DNA of 64,000 bases from Anastrepha obliqua (Eukaryota; Arthropoda; Insecta; Diptera; Tephritidae). The translations under genes and the position numbers were made by a program. Shown here piece after piece: positions 40,301 to 51,649 of the stretch. Within the stretch, counting starts at the first letter, position 1. Each line of letters opens with the position of its first letter. The stretch lies in contig NC_072896.1 in the NCBI RefSeq assembly GCF_027943255.1, positions 248,001 through 312,000 on the forward strand, read 5' to 3'. The notes under the pieces are model-generated. The model was not told the DNA's origin. It searched no databases and saw nothing but the letters and a program-made list of their open reading frames with translations.

Positions 40301-41984
40301 TATTTTGGACGGGCGTAAAGAATAAACCATATACTATTTACTTAAAGTATTTATAAGTTTGAATAGCTCATTTTTCTTTGATTAACCGTATAAAAATAGA
40401 CATGTACTGCGATTGCATCGAGTCCTCGCCAAATATAAATTTTCGGAAATGGTTCAGTTGTTGGTTTTAAGTATATAGATACATATACATACAAGAGTCT
40501 ATGCTATTAATTTAAGTTGTAAAATAACTTAAATCATCATTGCAGCCTTAATCCTTCCATCAGAGGAGAAGCGATGATAAAGGTTTCAGTTTTATTATGA
40601 GTACAACCTGTTATCAACGGAATGCACGAAATTGTGCGATGAAAACACCTTTTGAGATTTTAAAATGCGAAATGCTCATGTATCCGAATGTGGAAGTACG
40701 TGAAAATACTAGAATCCTGATAAAATTGTAAATTTACAAAAGGAAATCCCAAAACAGCAAATAAAAGTAAAATTCAAGCCACAAGCACCGAAGCAAAACC
40801 CACACATTAAATCATCATTTATGCTCGCCTATTTTCAAGATGTGGACCGTATCGTACGGCGGTTTATTTAACCAAATTTTATGTATTCATTATGGTGCTT
40901 ATGTGCACACAGCTGAAATTAATGTCGGATTTATGCAACTGGAAACGCCTAATGGCCAATTTGCGAGTTTTGAAATATAAGGGCATAGTGGACTTTTGGA
41001 CTCTTCAAAGAAAATACTATGCAATAATACAAGTTAAGAAAACGAAACGGGAAGCCAACGAAAAATCAGCAAAATGAACCTATTGTGAGTATCAATTGTG
41101 CTTGTGTCGGTTGTACCTCCACAGCTTTTTCGACACGTCAGACTCGAGCATTCACACACACATTGGCATACGCAAAAGTGATGCATCAGTGCTGTGTGAA
41201 CTTTATTCACAATTTCTTCAATTTGTTCCTTTAGTGTAAGGTAATTTTTTTATTTCGTGCACCACTACATAGGCAATTATTAACTGACACCAATTCGCAG
41301 GTGTTGGGGTTTATTTTAGATTGTTTGTTTTTACGAATTAGTGTATTATAATAATGGGGTAACTATTTTATTAAGGGGCATTGCATTTGTTCAGAAACAT
41401 ATCAACTGAATTTGAAGTTTGGCAGTAGTGATTTTGAAACTAAAAATTTTTAATTGAAAGAATGTTTTGGCTTTCAAATATGGGAGTATTATTTTCGGCA
41501 TACACCACATGCTACTTCTGTATTCTATACGTGGTGTACGCAATGAAAGCTAGTCATCATTCAAAACCATAAAAATCAGAAATACATATTTAACCCCAGT
41601 AAAATACTTTTTAATTCACGCAAAGGTAAACCTTTAATTATATCGTAACAAGAAATTTATGATTTCGAGGACTTTCAAAGTTATTAACGCATACATATGT
41701 ACGCACGCATTTCACTACAGATTTATAAAATCTTCAATAATATATATATATATATTTATTTATTTATTTATTTAGTTATTGTTGAAGTTTTAGACCCGAT
41801 ACTACGCCAAGCCACAGACAACTAATTAAAAGCCATTTTGTTAAGATTAAGCAGAAAGTTGAATCCAGTTATGATATATTATTGAACAAAAAAACAAAAA
41901 TTACAAAGTATTAGCCAAAAAATAATTTCTAAGTCTTGACCAAAAAAATATGACGTTGAGTCCAAATGATAGAAACAATTTTTC
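37358..41984. other. Intronic DNA, no gene recognised
   Basis: Open frames at 38099-38473 and 38821-39162 (plus strand) have strong base bias and no domain. (TA)n followed by (TTTA)n lies at 41739-41775. Confidence 0.5.
41739..41775. repeat. (TA)n / (TTTA)n microsatellite
   Basis: About eight TA units followed by about five TTTA units. The TTTA run resembles the tail of the SINE at 21928-22252, but no SINE body precedes it. Confidence 0.85.
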
Positions 41985-42085
41985 CTTCTAAGGGTCACCC
42001 TTTGGTATGAAATGGAAAACCTCCAAGTGCATTTCTGGTATGTAAAAACTGTCATAAAAATTATCTGTATTTTAGAATCAGCGCA
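41985..42085 (+). mobile_element. SINE body fragment, strongly degraded
   Basis: TGGAAAACCTCCAAGTGCAT and TTTCTGGTATG correspond to ATGGCAAACCTCCGAGTGTA and TTTCTGCCATG of the reference copy; the flanking ATAAAAATTATCTG also fits. Head and tail are missing. Confidence 0.55.
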
Positions 42086-42914
42086 AGCCTTTAGAGAACA
42101 ACTAAACAGCTTTTCCCGACAAATCTGTTGACTATCTCGGAAGAATCCGTAGTCAGTAAATCATTACCCAATCATCCACACGGAAAAATATTTATTGCTT
42201 AAACTTTTACATCTCGCGTAACTTAGACTAATGGGAAAACTCTTCCTAATTGGTATTTTTTTTTTCTTTTTTTTCTAACTGTTCGCAGTTTCACTTTTTT
42301 GTGGTTTGCAGAGGGATGTCATTCGATAAATTCAAGCCACGTGCCACAATTAATTGGAATTCAGAAACAAACGCGGCGCCTTCAGTCTCTGTGTGTTGGA
42401 ATTGAATGGCTTACTAGAGCCAGTAATTGTCTATTACTTAGGCTGGTCGGATGGCAATAGCAGAGGACAATCCCTTTACTATATCAACAAAAACAAAGCT
42501 AATAAAGAAAATATTCAACTTGCTTGTTAGCTCTGTTTACATAAGCACATAACAACAAAATAAATAGATAATGAGCAAGAGAACTAGCACACACCGTAAG
42601 AAAAGGGGTGGCAGGAGGGCAATGTTGTATACAACAAGTTTAGAACTCAGTCACCGTACCAAAACAACTTGTTTTTTACGCCACTTGGGAGATTATTGCG
42701 GTTGCTTTGACTTCGTGTGAAAAGGGCAACTATGTTGGCATAAGCGCATTCATAGTTGTGAGGAACGCAAATCATAGAAGCAAAAATTACGGATATTAAC
42801 TTTATGGACAAGAAGTGAGCTATTCGGTAAAAGTATTCATATACGTACAGGTTAGTAGCTCTATCCCGCTGGAAGTCTTGACAGAAAGCCTGTATCATAT
42901 CTCCGCCGAATGAA

Positions 42915-43085
42915 ATGAATCGCTTTACGCTTGAACAACATTAGGTCATATTGCAAATATGTGTTAATAGCCGTGTCGACGATATTACTTGACCACCTCG
43001 GAGATGGGATGACGCCGTTAGACATTTTTTATGTGATACCGTGAAGGGCCGATGTTATACCAACAAGCCATTCCTTTTCTGCGAA
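42915..43085 (+). pseudogene. Micro-deleted rosa-like mariner remnant
   Basis: ATGAATCGCTTTACGCTTGA reads MNRFTLEQH then a stop, the start of a rosa-type transposase. Within about 60 bases the sequence resembles its C-terminal catalytic end (PPRRWDDAVRHFLCDTVKGR and CYTNKP, compare PPRSCDLTPLDFFLWG.VKD.CY.N.P). Almost the whole coding region is deleted between them. The match is short and diverged. Confidence 0.45.
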
Positions 43086-45172
43086 CTAGCAATAAAAGTT
43101 TCATAATCTGATTTTCTTCATGTACACTTTTCGGCACGGGAGACAAAAGGAGAAAGATTAACAAGCTGAATTTTATTATACAATAAAACAGAATTGTGTA
43201 TACAAACTATTAAGCATCCTAATAACCTAAACGTATTCGTACAAGTATAGTATGGAAAGCGTGATTGTGTGTACTCATGTGAAGTCTCAACCCCATCCGC
43301 AATTGTTTATTTGCAACTTCAGTTTACTTTGAAACTTTCAAAGCAAGAGCAAAGAGCCTAATATAATAATAGGAAAAGTATAGAAAGTGCAAGCACCTCT
43401 TCTAATAAGATAGATTCAGATGGATTCTGATAAAGCAATGCCCAGCAAATGCCCCCATATTTTGGTTTTCATACAAGCCCCGATGGGTATTTCCATCACG
43501 TCGAACGTTATCACCGTGCACATTCAAACTGAAAAAACCTCATCTAACCCTTTTTTTATTTTGACAATAGGTTTCACTTATAGTTTTTAATTAGTCCAAT
43601 AATTGGTGCAAGTTAATTGGAAAGATTGCTGAAAAAAAAGACAGTCGCACTGGACAAAAGGAACTGGTTTTCGCGGCCAACAATTCAAACGTCGATATCA
43701 GCGAACCCTGAGCCGTTACTTCAATGTGACTAACTTTTAAAAGTTGTGCATTGGTGCGTCTTAAAAATGGTTTTGATTTTACCCAAAAATTATTTTAACG
43801 TTTTTAAACTAAATTGTTAATGTTATTTTTCTTGATTTTTACGGAATTATATCTAGACATGTTTAGTAAAAATATTTTTGAATACTCAGAAGTATTCAAT
43901 GTATTTATTTTCACATAATAATAACAACAACAACACCAATATTGAGCAGTTTTAAAAATAATAAACACTAATAAACACAATAAATTTAAATATGACGAGT
44001 ATCCGGAACATCTCGATACATTCATTAAATTTGATTGTTTCCCCATAAAAATATTATTTATTAGCCTTTAATATTTTGTCTGCAGTGGGTCTTCTAGTAG
44101 AAATGTTCATATATATAAAAACTCCAGTAGGAAGCGTTTTTAGGACTTATAGGACACACACGTACATTCCGATTAGTATTTGTAAGCACTGGTAAATTCG
44201 TTAACAAGACATTAGCCAGAATCCTAAATACTAAGGCAGTATTTCCAATAAATAAAAAATATTTCATTGATGATGCAATAAAGCTTTCTTGACCTTTCGT
44301 CCAAATTAAAATTTAGTTTTGAATATTACTATCTAATAATTTTTCTTTCTATTTTCATTAATGAAGACAAATCCTCGCATGCAAGTAAGACTTAAATAAA
44401 GTTAAAAAGTTTCAGAAACTTCAACTACAAGCGAAAAAGTAGGGGCGTCAAATTCAGTCGGAAATTATGTAATTGTTTCCTTTTCTTACTTAAAAAATTT
44501 CACAACTTGCTAGTCGTCGAATTTCATAATTAATTTTATGACTGAATGCTGAGTGTCCTGAAATGTTTGGACTCGCAAATACTGCTTGAATGAGAAGTAT
44601 GAGTGAGGGAAAAGGAATGCAGAAGGATAAGAGTTTGAAGGATTGAACAAGTGGGAAAATTGTGTAAGTGTATTAGAAAAACAATTTTCATTAATTTTGG
44701 CTGTGGAAAAGTTGTGAAAATGTTTCGTTCCACTCGGCGCGAAATGGGTCCAGCAGCCACAGTGTCTCAGTATTCTCAAGCCGCTGTGGGATTGTGAAGT
44801 GCTCCAGGCGACCATCCAAAGAGCAAAAAGAAAAAGCAAACAGAAAATAAACTTTTGTTTGCTGCTTTATTCTTCGATTTTGTGCGAAACTCATTTTTCC
44901 GTTTACGCTTTTTTTAACTTCAGGCAAGCAGCAGACAAATTCACGGTTGTGTTCTATTTTTTCTTTTTATTGTACTCATGGTTTTTAATTTCTTTTTAAT
45001 TTATTTTCCAACAGATCTGCTCTTTTTGGGCTTTCAGTCATAATGCGGATGCATTGCGCTTGCAAAAATGTTGCATGCAGGCAGAGGGGTATACAAACAT
45101 ATGTATGCATGCATACACACACATACACATATACATATACTCGTATAACTCGTGCGTATCGTACATCCTTCG
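43086..45172. other. Intronic DNA, no gene recognised
   Basis: Overlapping minus-strand frames at 44510-44927 show no domain. A CACACATACACATATAC microsatellite lies at about 45112-45140. Confidence 0.5.
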
Positions 45173-45446
45173 TTGGGCGTTTGGCCGTGCTTTTTGCCCA
45201 ATTTGTGGTGAGCGCTTTGATGTTGTCCTACAAGTGGAAGAACCTACACTGTTATGTATGTCTCCTCCGAGCGGCCGATGGTTTTAAAGAGGTGTAAATT
45301 CCAGGCAGAAATACACTCAGAGGTTTTCCACTGCCTGTTGAAGGGCAAATAACATTAGAAAAATTTTTGTATTTGATGATTCCTACTCACAGTGAGTTTC
45401 GAACCAGAGGGGACGGATTGGTAGTCACACAAATCACCCAGCCATG
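45173..45446 (-). mobile_element. SINE, diverged near full-length copy
   Basis: Reverse-orientation copy: GGGCGTTTGGCCGTGC, AATTTGTGGTGAGCGCTTTG, GGCAGAAATACACTCAGAGG, the B-box complement GAGTTTCGAACC and a degraded head ending CACCCAGCCATGG. The open frames in it are SINE sequence, not genes. Confidence 0.85.
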
Positions 45447-48236
45447 GTATTAAAGTGTATTAAAAAACTATGGCCGCAGGATGCAAGAAGATGTGCGAAT
45501 GGCAAACAATAATACGGAAAAAGTCTTGCGGGATTTAACCACCCGTTAGACACAGCTGATCTAGTTGACGCAAGCGACAATTTTTTTTGCTGTAATGATG
45601 TGTCAATCCTTGTTTCTTGATTGACATTTACATATTGTCCGAAGATTTTTCGAATAGATTCTGAGTTTAATAGTGTTCCATTTGAATTATAAAATACTAA
45701 TTTCGTTTTTAAACCAGAATACTATTAATTTGTTGATCCACGCGCCTATTTTTGTTGCAAAGGACTCTGCGCTTAACGAAAGGTTAAGCCAAAGATGGAA
45801 GTTATAAAAACACGTAAAAACAAGCTGGTGAAAAAGCAAATATGTAGTCCTTGAACAATCACCTAGTGAATGCAGCTAAAGCTTTTGCAGTATTTCATTG
45901 AGTGCTACTATTCTGATTTTCCAGCTTATCCCCTGCAGAAACTGTGGTATGCAGACTTTAATATCAACTCTTTCCAGCTGTTCCCCTATTTTTCGAATAA
46001 TACTTTCCAATTGTTAAAAATTTACCTCAGTAAACAGCTCGAATTCTGCAAAACCAGAGGGGCAAAATAAAAATAAATACCGTCACGATGAGAAAGCAAA
46101 TCTGCTGATTTATTTGGTCATATAAGAACCTATTTTAGTGGTTGATCATAATGTAAGTGAGGGAGCGGAAGGCAACGGAATGCGATTGGTTATAATGAAC
46201 ATGGCCCTAATGGGGTGAATCATAAAGATTTGTTCATTATAGATTATTCCGACATCCTATGCTAATTTGACAGTTGTATGTTGACAAACCTGAGACACCT
46301 GCAGTGAATCGCTGGGGATACAATGGGGCAAGGCGAATTTTTAAAGATGGTGGTAATAGACCAACAACAATGCTTTGTACGTTTGATTGTCACGGCACAG
46401 TATTCGAAAAGTAGAAAACAAAAAACTAGTTCGCCTTGTTTTATTCTGCGCTGACAGTCACATGGGCATAGCGAAAGAAAAAAAACAAATCAGCTGATTT
46501 ACCAACACCACCTTTAATAGATTCGCCTCCTTCAAATAGAGGTGTGATTTCAGCAAATATTTTTTTTACTTGAATTTTGGCTACAAATGGTAAACAAACA
46601 CAAATTTTGAAAACTACTAAAAATGTCAATAGCGAAAGCGAACGTGTTAGCTTAATTTTTTCCGTTTTGCTCAGCTGTACTTCGTCCCGTTTCTTCCATT
46701 ATAACCAGCGCTTTATAAGTTTTACTTTTATATCCAATTCACCGGTGACTAACTCAGAGGCTTTACTTATGGTATATATATAAATATGTTGGCTATATGT
46801 GTGTATATGTTTGCGACATATGTAATGATAAATGCAAAGGAACATCAGATTCAGCAACATTTTCTTACTTTTTCTTTACCGGAAATGTCGTGCATATCAT
46901 TGCGAGTGCATTTTGATTCCATAATAAAATTTGCAAGGACTAAAGAAAGGAAGAAAGTATCTCGTATAATAAATAAGTGAGTGAGTAAGTGAGGGATGTT
47001 AAAATTCAGTGTGCATGCACTAAATTATTAAGTTCAAGAACGGAAACTTTGACAAAGGGCAGCACAATGATTTTGTAAGAATTTTGCTTACGCTTGTACT
47101 AAAGTTGAGTATAGTGAACGACAAATAAAGTTAATTTCGTATTTTTATATATAAATCAAAGTATTTCAGTGTACTTTCTCACGGCAACTGTTTCGCAGAT
47201 CTGCAGAAAACTGCGTAGTGACAGATGATAAAGTTCAAGTTTCACTTCCTACTCGGTATAATTAACAAATATTTTGTAATAACTCTCTTGCAACCTGGTT
47301 GTTACCCGTAATACTACTCTTCAGGTAAAACTAATTTACATCCATATACGGTCGCTGAGTGAGAAAATCTACTTAATTGTTTCCCTGTCAAGAAGTTTTT
47401 GAGATATTGTATCCTCGAAAAAAGCGTAGAAAATCATTCCAACACCAGTTTAATGGCAGTTGACAGATAAAGCTGAGCACCAAGTGAAGCGAATGAAATG
47501 AACGCAAAGAGAATTCTAATATGCTAATTCCCCCCAATAGGATGTCCATCTGTTTTTGCTCTGCTGGACTGCCAACTGATAATATAAACTGGGCATGCAG
47601 ACTGAGTGACATACGAGTAGATACAACTGTAAAACAGAGCGCATAACAGACAGCTGAAGCATTCAGACAGATGAAAATTCGTCTGTAGATAGTGAGGCCA
47701 TCCTGCCATCAATCACAATGAAAACTCTCCGAATATTCGCCCCAGCCACAGGGGAAGTGTGAAAAGCAAACGCACTCACATTTCTCATGAAATTGTACAG
47801 GGGATTAAACCACCATCAATGTGCCAATAATATGTTGATAAATTCACGCTAGGCAGTGGTATCACAGGAAGAAGAGGAACTGGTTGCTGTTTTTGTTCGT
47901 AATAAATCCCTACATCATATGTAAATGTTTGATGGTTAGTCCAATGTTGTGTCACATAGTTGATTTACTATGGTTGCTCCAATTCAACATTCGCTTTTAC
48001 AGTAATAAAAATAAATTGTTAATATGTGTGTGTACAAACTGAGTAATGTTTACAGATGTGCGCAATTCAAAATGTTAGTCACTGCGGTAATGGCATTTGA
48101 CACTTGAATGGTACGAGCACCAGGGAAGTCGATTGGGACAGGATAATTTTAGTGCTGCTGCTGATAATAATGAGAGATAAAGTTATTGCGCGGGTTGACC
48201 TAAAAAGCCGACGCGTACTAGACAAATCTTTATATA
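45447..48236. other. Intronic DNA, no gene recognised
   Basis: Contains a pair of inverted AGGCGAAT-type motifs (46325-46528), listed separately. Short frames elsewhere carry no domain. Confidence 0.5.
46325..46528. repeat. Inverted motif pair, possible foldback element
   Basis: CAAGGCGAATTTTTAAAGAT (46329 on) and TGGTGGTAAT are mirrored on the other strand at 46501-46528 (ACCACCTTTAATAGATTCGC). A third TTCGCCTTG lies at about 46431. A related motif is at 51374-51403. Confidence 0.45.
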
Positions 48237-48843
48237 GGGCCCGCCATCTGTCGTTACGGATTTGAACTAGGTATTATTTGAAGAATGGTAACACTTAGCT
48301 GTCATCTGATTTGACAGAAAATTAGTTTTATTCTTCCGCTGAACGAAAATGGTTGTGTATACGCTCAAAGAACGCTGGGAAATATTGCGACATTACTTTG
48401 AAAATCATGGTAATGTTGCAGAATGTGTACGAAAATTAAGTACGGCAATGGGAAGAAGAAAAGCACTGAATGAAGCGTATGTGCGTTACTTTGCGAAAAA
48501 AATAAGAGAAACTGGGTTGGTTATTGACAAACCAACGTGGCACCGACCAAAAACCGTGCGTACACCCGAAAATATTGCTGCTGTGGCCGAGAGTGTTCGT
48601 GAATCACCAGGAACATCAGTTCGCCGTCGTTCTCAACAATTGGACATTTCGGAGACATCATTGAGACGAATTTTGCGTAAAGACCTTGGTATGACGCCGT
48701 ACAAAGTCAAAGTTGAATGAAGTTGTGTTCCATCATTAACCGGAAGGATTGTACTTCGAAATAAAAAAAAACAGTTTGGAAAAATATTGAGTAGTTTCTT
48801 TTCTATAGCATTTTTAATTCCGTAAAGTTATATGGCGGACCCT
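48237..48843 (+). mobile_element. Internally deleted mariner derivative, copy 2
   Basis: Terminal inverted repeats begin GGGCCCGCCATCTGTCG and end ATATGGCGGACCC, with TATA flanks on both sides. The ATG at 48349 opens 123 codons (MVVYTLKERWEILRHYF, TVRTPENIAAVAESVRESPG, RRILRKDLGMTPYKV), the paired helix-turn-helix DNA-binding half of a rosa-type mariner transposase. The frame stops two residues after the point where the catalytic domain should begin, because the interior is deleted straight to the 3' end. The result is a 607-bp element that could make a DNA-binding-only protein. It lacks the foreign insert seen in copy 1 (8514-9294). Confidence 0.9.
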
Positions 48844-49172
48844 TTATAAATGCATATGCACTCGTATATATGCAGGTACATGAATTTAACTCTTTTTTAT
48901 AAAATTTACATTAGAAGAACGAAAGATACGGCAGACTATTATCACTATCAGCAAAAATAAAGTATACTATTCTAAATAGAATCGAGATCAATGGGTATGG
49001 CCCCGGTAGGAGGAGCTCAGATCAATATACCTCACTTACCGTTCTATTTGGTTCATACTGTCATATGTGGAGGGTTTTTAAGAGCTTGAGAACATAAAAT
49101 GATAATACAAATCAGAAATATCGTAGGAATGATTTTTTTTTTATTATAATCTGGAAGGTAATTTCATGGCAT
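48844..49172. other. Intronic DNA, possibly including the 3' end of the older mariner
   Basis: The minus-strand mariner ending at 49173 should have its 3' terminal repeat here, but I could not identify it. Confidence 0.4.
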
Positions 49173-49191
49173 TTATTTTTTGGATATGATA

Positions 49192-50668
49192 CGAGGGGTG
49201 CCTTTTATATGTCGGGATTAGAGAACAAAATCAAATTTTAATCATCGAAAATCACTTTATTGTTTTTCAAAATATTCTCCATGAAGATCTATACACTTTT
49301 GCATGCGTTTGAACCAATTGTCGAAGCACTTTTGCCACTCTGAATGAGGTACCTCCAAAACATGCATTCTGAATGCCGCAACCGCTTCTTCAGGTGTCGA
49401 AAAAGGTTGACCTCTCAGTTTGTTTTTTACGTACGGGAATAAAAAGAAGTCATTCGGTGCCAAGTCAGGACTATACGGCGGATGACCCATTAATTCGATG
49501 TTTTGGGTGCTCAAAAATGCAGTTGCTTGAGCCGATGTGTGAGAGCTCGCATTGTCCTGGTGAAGTCTTTGGCGATTGGTTTTCCTAATTTCTTGGACAA
49601 ATGGTTGTGTACCACTCAGAATTTATTGTTCTGCGTTGTTCTAGTGGTACGGTTGCGAAATGTCCAGTTTTTCCGGAAAAACAGGCGACCATTTGCTTGG
49701 AAGTGCTTCGTTTGGATGCTCAAAAATGCAGTTGTTTGAGCCGATGTGTGAGAGCTCGCATTGTCCTGGTGAAGAGTGATCCGTCTTTGGCGATTGGTTT
49801 TCCTAATTTCTTGGACAAATGGTTGTGTACCACTCAGAATTTATTGTTCTAGTGGTACGGTTGCGAAATGTCCAGTTTTTCCGAAAAAACAGGCGACCAT
49901 TTGCTTGGAAGTGCTTCGTGCGCGAACAACTTTTGTTGGATTTGGCTCATCTTGAAACACCCATACAGTCGACTGCTATTTACTTTCGGGCTCATACGCG
50001 TAAATCCATGATTCATCACCTGTCACTATGTCATAGACGTGTTTCGAAGCCCCGTGATCGTATTTTTTGAGCATATCCTACGACCAATCGACACGAGCCT
50101 TTTTTTGAGCGATTGACAAATTGTGTGGGATCCAACGCGAACAAATTTTTTTGACAGTCAAATATTTATGCAATATGGAATGTATGCTGGTCCCACCAAT
50201 GCCTAAGATTGTCTCAATCTCACGATAGATCACATGACGATCTTGCAATATCAGTTCGCGCACAGCATCAATGGTTTTCGGAACAACAACTGATTTTGGA
50301 CGACCTTCACGAAATTCGTCTTGGAGTGAACTACGACCACGATTGAATTCACCATACCATCGATAAACACTGGTCCTTGATGGAGCTTCATCGCCAAAAA
50401 ATGAATTAAGTTAATCCATGCAATGTTGCTGAGTTAATCCACGTCGAAAGTTGTAAAAAATAATCGCACGAAAATGTTCACGATTTAATTCCATTTTTGG
50501 ACCGAGATGAATCTTTTAAGTTACTGTAAACAACACAAATAGCGCTGGTATTTCAAAACGTTCTGAGTACGTAAAAGCCAAAAAATGTCAAACTTTGCAA
50601 TACAGCTGTCAGTTACCAGATTGCAACACCAGGGTTGCCAAATCCCGACATATACAAGGCACCCCTCG
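49192..50668 (-). mobile_element. Mariner element, full length but decayed
   Basis: The 1,477-bp element is bounded by TA (49190-49191 and 50669-50670), with terminal inverted repeats of about 28 bp (CGAGGGGTGCCTTTTATATG at the left; the right end reads the same on the minus strand with one change). It is transcribed leftward: ATG at 50494 starts MELNREHFRAIIFYNFRRGL, but a TAA follows CMD. The rest shows LILQDRHVIYREIETILGIG, GDESWIYAYEPESK (first catalytic Asp) then a stop, LHQDNASSH (second Asp) and HPPYSPDLAPNDFFLF (third Asp), ending HGEYFEKQ at 49257. A 209-bp tandem duplication disrupts the catalytic domain. Confidence 0.92.
49502..49919. repeat. 209-bp tandem duplication inside the mariner catalytic domain
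   Basis: Units 49502-49710 and 49711-49919 share CTCAAAAATGCAGTTG, GAGCCGATGTGTGAGAGCTC and all that follows to GGAAGTGCTTCGT. Unit 1 lacks about 9 bp (GAAG-TCTTTGG against GAAGAGTGATCCGTCTTTGG) and has a 10-bp extra copy around TGCGTTGTTC. The second catalytic Asp motif is duplicated with it. Confidence 0.92.
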
Positions 50669-50975
50669 TATCCTGCATATGTCCGCCGCGGCCACGAGTG
50701 CACGGTCCATTCGATCAGTCCAATTTTTGACTACTTTTTCAAAAAATTCTGGCTGTATGGCGTCTATGGTAGCATGAATATTGTAATAAATCGATTGTTA
50801 AGTGCGCTGTGTGGCAAGCCAGACCTTTTTGGTGGGCCTTTTAAGAACCAAATATCGTCGATGTTTAGTTGATAAGTTTTTGGAAACAAAATTCTATCAG
50901 CATGGCTCGATAGTACTCGCCATCAACCGTAACGATGATACGGCCAATGTATTTTGAATTCGGCGAAAATATTTA

Positions 50976-51069
50976 TTACAATTTTTTTAAGTAGGTTTCC
51001 ACAATTTGGATTGTAGAAGTGTCGTAAGAGCCCATGAATAAACAAGGAAAAGTAAAGGGAATTACTTTT
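50976..51069 (-). CDS. Possible second exon of the THAP-like fragment
   Basis: Follows the acceptor at 51071-51070 and stays in frame with the exon at 51142-51227, giving a total of 59 codons to TAA at 50978-50976. Its sequence matches nothing I know, and the expected THAP Cys-x2-His pair is missing. Confidence 0.2.
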
Positions 51070-51141
51070 CTGTGAAGAAGAAGAGTATACGAAAGCAATG
51101 GCAACAACCAAAGACAATAATTTATATACACACACACATAC

Positions 51142-51227
51142 TTTCTTGCCACGGCGTCTACCGTATAAAAACGCAAACAATTTGCATTTTTGCTTTCACA
51201 TTTTAATACACAGCACTTCGTCTTCAT
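51142..51227 (-). CDS. Possible THAP-like zinc-finger exon (first coding exon of a nested gene or relic)
   Basis: ATG at 51227 starts MKTKCCVLKCESKNANCLRF followed by YTVDAVARK. The C-x4-C spacing, then a short linker and a hydrophobic-Arg-Phe segment, resembles the N-terminus of THAP domains (C..C...F.RFP). The later Cys-x2-His part is not seen. The exon ends at a good donor, GTATGT (51141 on). After 72 bp comes TTCTTCTTCACAG, a clean acceptor of typical fly short-intron size; the next exon (51069-50976) reads VIPFTFPCLFMGSYDTSTIQ and stops after YLKKL. About 270 bp upstream is a double DRE-like site. The transposase at 50965 may have truncated the gene. P-element relics also carry a THAP domain, so this could be a mobile-element remnant. 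Confidence 0.3.
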
Positions 51228-51373
51228 TAGTTTGATTAGTTTAAATCTCACAAATCACAATACTACCAAGCAATTCACTGAATTTTGTTTGTTTTGTTCG
51301 TTTGTTTTGTATTGCGAAGGGAGCTGACGTCAAACTTATCAAAACCGCGAAAAATAAAGCAAATGTTTTTTAA

Positions 51374-51403
51374 CGGCGCCACCTTAGATACCAAATTCGC
51401 CTT
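51374..51403 (-). repeat. AGGCGAAT-type motif, third copy
   Basis: On the minus strand CAAGGCGAATTTGGTATCTA is followed by AGGTGGCGCC; compare CAAGGCGAATTTTTAAAGAT then GGTGG at 46329. It lies between the DRE-like site and the THAP-like exon. Confidence 0.4.
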
Positions 51404-51498
51404 GTTTCTCTGGTGTTAAACGAGTCATGATGACTTATCAAGCCTTACTGAACAGAAATGTCACCACAGTTTGCCATTCCCAGCCTTCAAACCATAGT

Positions 51499-51512
51499 TA
51501 TCGATATCGATA
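51499..51512. promoter_or_regulatory. Double DRE-like motif
   Basis: TATCGATATCGATA contains two overlapping copies of the DREF site core TATCGATA, a palindrome frequent in core promoters of housekeeping genes in flies. It lies 272 bp upstream of the ATG at 51227 (minus strand). Confidence 0.45.
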
Positions 51513-51649
51513 GTTTTCATGCAGCTAAAAAAAAACGATTCCTGGGACCTTTCGAAAGTGACGCCTAGATGTCAGTAGTGAATAATTCCTATACGATACC
51601 TTTTTTATATCATCTTTGACATTTGGCAAGCAGACAGATGTACAATTTT

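Larger units (their letters stand above)
49173..50965 (-). pseudogene. Older mariner C-terminal fragment, split by a younger mariner
   Basis: On the minus strand from about 50965: IGRIIVTVDGEYYRAMLIEF, a frameshifted TIDLLQ segment, then KNWTDRMDRALVAA and GHMQDIISKK followed by TAA (49175-49173). These are the second half of a rosa-like transposase. The final GHMQDI and ISKK are separated by the 1,477-bp element at 49192-50668, and the TA flanking that element on both sides is the duplicated target. Removing it restores the C-terminus. The N-terminal half and the first catalytic Asp are absent. Confidence 0.75.

Noticed and set aside
44510..44927. Cluster of overlapping minus-strand frames
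   Set aside because: Three overlapping frames without any domain; likely due to low stop density.
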